This document shows, one piece after another, positions 63,110-64,000 of a stretch of DNA of 64,000 nt (its first letter is position 1; each line of letters opens with the position of its first letter). A program made the translations under genes and the position numbers. Under the pieces are notes generated by a model. That model had not been told where the DNA came from. It did no database searches and worked only from the letters and a program-made list of their open reading frames with translations. The DNA comes from Hormiphora californensis (Eukaryota; Ctenophora; Tentaculata; Cydippida; Pleurobrachiidae). The stretch is taken from NCBI GenBank assembly GCA_020137815.1, contig CM035353.1:3530471-3594470 (forward strand), written 5' to 3'.

Positions 63110-64000
63110 TTTTCTCTCTTTCTATATAATTTTTTTCATAGTAGGGTGTGGTGGTACCAGCTGAGGGATGAGACAAAAATGTCTTGAGGGCCGGGTGCCC
63201 CAGCTTATTTTAGTGTAATACTGGAAATATTAGCTGGTATTGACTGATGAGGTTTTGGCTGCTGTGTTGGCAGGTGGGACTGACAGTAAACAACCAATCA
63301 GAACTCGTTATGTAGGTCACGTGGTTATCCGCCAATCAGGGACCAGTATTTCCTGATTCGGAAATGGCAGGTGGGACTGACAGATTTTATCCGGCCTATC
63401 AGTGTGATCATGTGGCACAAAACTTCCGTAAAATTAAGTGTAACAGTTCACATCCGGTTCTCTTTTCAACAATTTATGTCCCCCTCTGTCCCCCTCTCTC
63501 TCATTTATCTACCAACTATAACTATGTGTATATTACTGGTGTAGCTTACACCGCATTTCATTTCGCGCTCTGTTCGGTTGATCTAACAATGACAACCAAA
63601 ATGTCAAATACCAAACTTATAATTCATCTCTAACCCCAATATCCTCCTCCCAGGCCCTGAGGTGAAACCACAGAAGCTCCACTTCAACTTCCCCAGCCCG
63701 GACGCTGGAGGAGCACCACCACCACCTCGGACTCCCTCAGTACCCCCTAGCACGCCCATCATGGGACCATCCCTGGAATGCGGAGTCCTGGGTCCATCCC
63801 CTTCAATAACCGGACACCGGACCACCTCCTCAGGGAGTTCACCCTACGCACCACCACCCTACACTACCGAGCAGCAGAGATATGGGACCCCCCAGCAGCA
63901 TCATCATGGTTACCATGGCAACTACCCAGTTGATAGATCACATCCCGGGATCTACCATCCCGCTGATACCCATCCCCCAAGAGGAGGAGATCAGAGGTAC
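60137..64000 (+). CDS. Proline-rich PPxY protein, six exons, partial (3' end outside window)
   Basis: Exons 60137-60218, 60357-60490, 60799-61302, 61416-61545, 62529-62780 and 63654-64000 join in frame through GT-AG introns. The product starts MENLGVFSDAYPACPFPRSF. An acidic segment follows (STEDIHMFDSPERDSEDFER, then SLKKTMECIAQ), and after that a long Pro/Ser/Gln/His-rich region. PPxY motifs, ligands for WW domains, occur as EPPPYS (exon 3), PPPPYN (exon 4) and APPPYT (exon 6). A basic motif SRIKRERADEER in exon 3 could be a nuclear signal. This is typical of a disordered transcriptional regulator or adaptor. The order acidic helix (SEDFERSLKK), VPD, proline-rich reminds me of the N-terminus of PEA3-type ETS factors, but the DNA-binding domain would lie beyond 64000, so the family is unproven. 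Intron 4 contains microsatellite and poor-quality sequence. Confidence 0.7.
61775..61815. repeat. (GA)n microsatellite
   Basis: Short AG tract in intron 4 of the proline-rich gene. Confidence 0.9.
61980..62460. other. Homopolymer-inflated intronic sequence
   Basis: G, C, T and A runs (for example near 62150-62215) with the same texture as the N-gap flanks. It lies inside intron 4 of the proline-rich gene, so coding is not affected. Confidence 0.55.
63268..63383. mobile_element. Damaged hAT-like MITE between 19-bp direct repeats
   Basis: The core 63287-63364 matches the family at 30928 (TAAACAACCAATCAGAACTC.. ACCAGTATTTCCTGATTCGG). The normal CAGGAACCG ends are gone. Instead TGGCAGGTGGGACTGACAG flanks it directly at 63268-63286 and 63365-63383. 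It lies in intron 5 of the proline-rich gene. Confidence 0.6.
63909..63922. promoter_or_regulatory. X-box-like GTTACCATGGCAAC inside an exon
   Basis: It fits the palindromic RFX consensus but codes for GYHGN within the proline-rich protein, so it may be coincidental. Confidence 0.25.

Overview
The window looks like animal nuclear DNA. Genes are split by short GT-AG introns. A full-length non-LTR retrotransposon ORF is present, and TATA boxes, RFX-type X-boxes and CACGTG E-boxes can be seen. The space between genes is packed with MITE/foldback elements, minisatellites and (TC)n/(GA)n microsatellites. Nothing is prokaryotic. My guess is a marine non-bilaterian invertebrate such as a sponge, from the small introns, the single-exon secreted C-type lectin-like genes and the abundant GTTRCCATGGYAAC palindromes. 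This is inference; no diagnostic marker gene is present. Three 100-base N gaps (12498-12597, 23736-23835, 35502-35601) are flanked by sequence with stretched homopolymers that looks like poor consensus. The same texture occurs at about 1340-1680 and 61980-62460 without N's.

Layout. 1-2900: little but simple repeats and a palindrome. 2975-4474 (-): a four-exon gene for a 141-residue secreted protein, rebuilt here from splice sites. 4586-9970: repeat elements (a diverged AATCGA array, an element at 5740-6393, foldback elements at 6689-7451 and 8481-8817, an hAT-like MITE). 10393-11162 (-): the 3' exons of a calmodulin-like EF-hand gene with a 24-bp minisatellite just upstream. 12100-14230: degraded tandem repeats of about 0.67 kb. 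14235-18901: an R1/I-like LINE with two tandem 5' monomers and a 1230-aa endonuclease/RT/RNase H protein, followed by about 3 kb of C-rich repeated sequence. 25029-30884: a GGACTCTA-repeat element, two tandemly duplicated secreted C-type-lectin-like genes (-), a second GGACTCTA element and a dead LINE fragment. 31000-39800: MITEs, minisatellites and no gene I can support. 39876-40660 (+): a two-exon 70-residue precursor with a signal peptide, an acidic pro-region, a Lys-Arg site and a 28-residue C-terminal peptide. 42089-57363 (-): one very large repeat-rich gene or tandem gene remnant, with CxC-rich and CYQW modules, at least six kinds of amino-acid repeat and a partial duplication of its 3' part. 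58036-58905: more MITEs. 60137-64000 (+): six exons of a proline-rich PPxY-containing protein that runs off the window.

The genes do not form an evident pathway. The most noteworthy items are the giant CxC/CYQW repeat protein, the dibasic peptide precursor, the duplicated lectins and the set of non-autonomous transposon families, two of which have readable target-site duplications (8 bp, hAT-like; 9 bp, Mutator-like).
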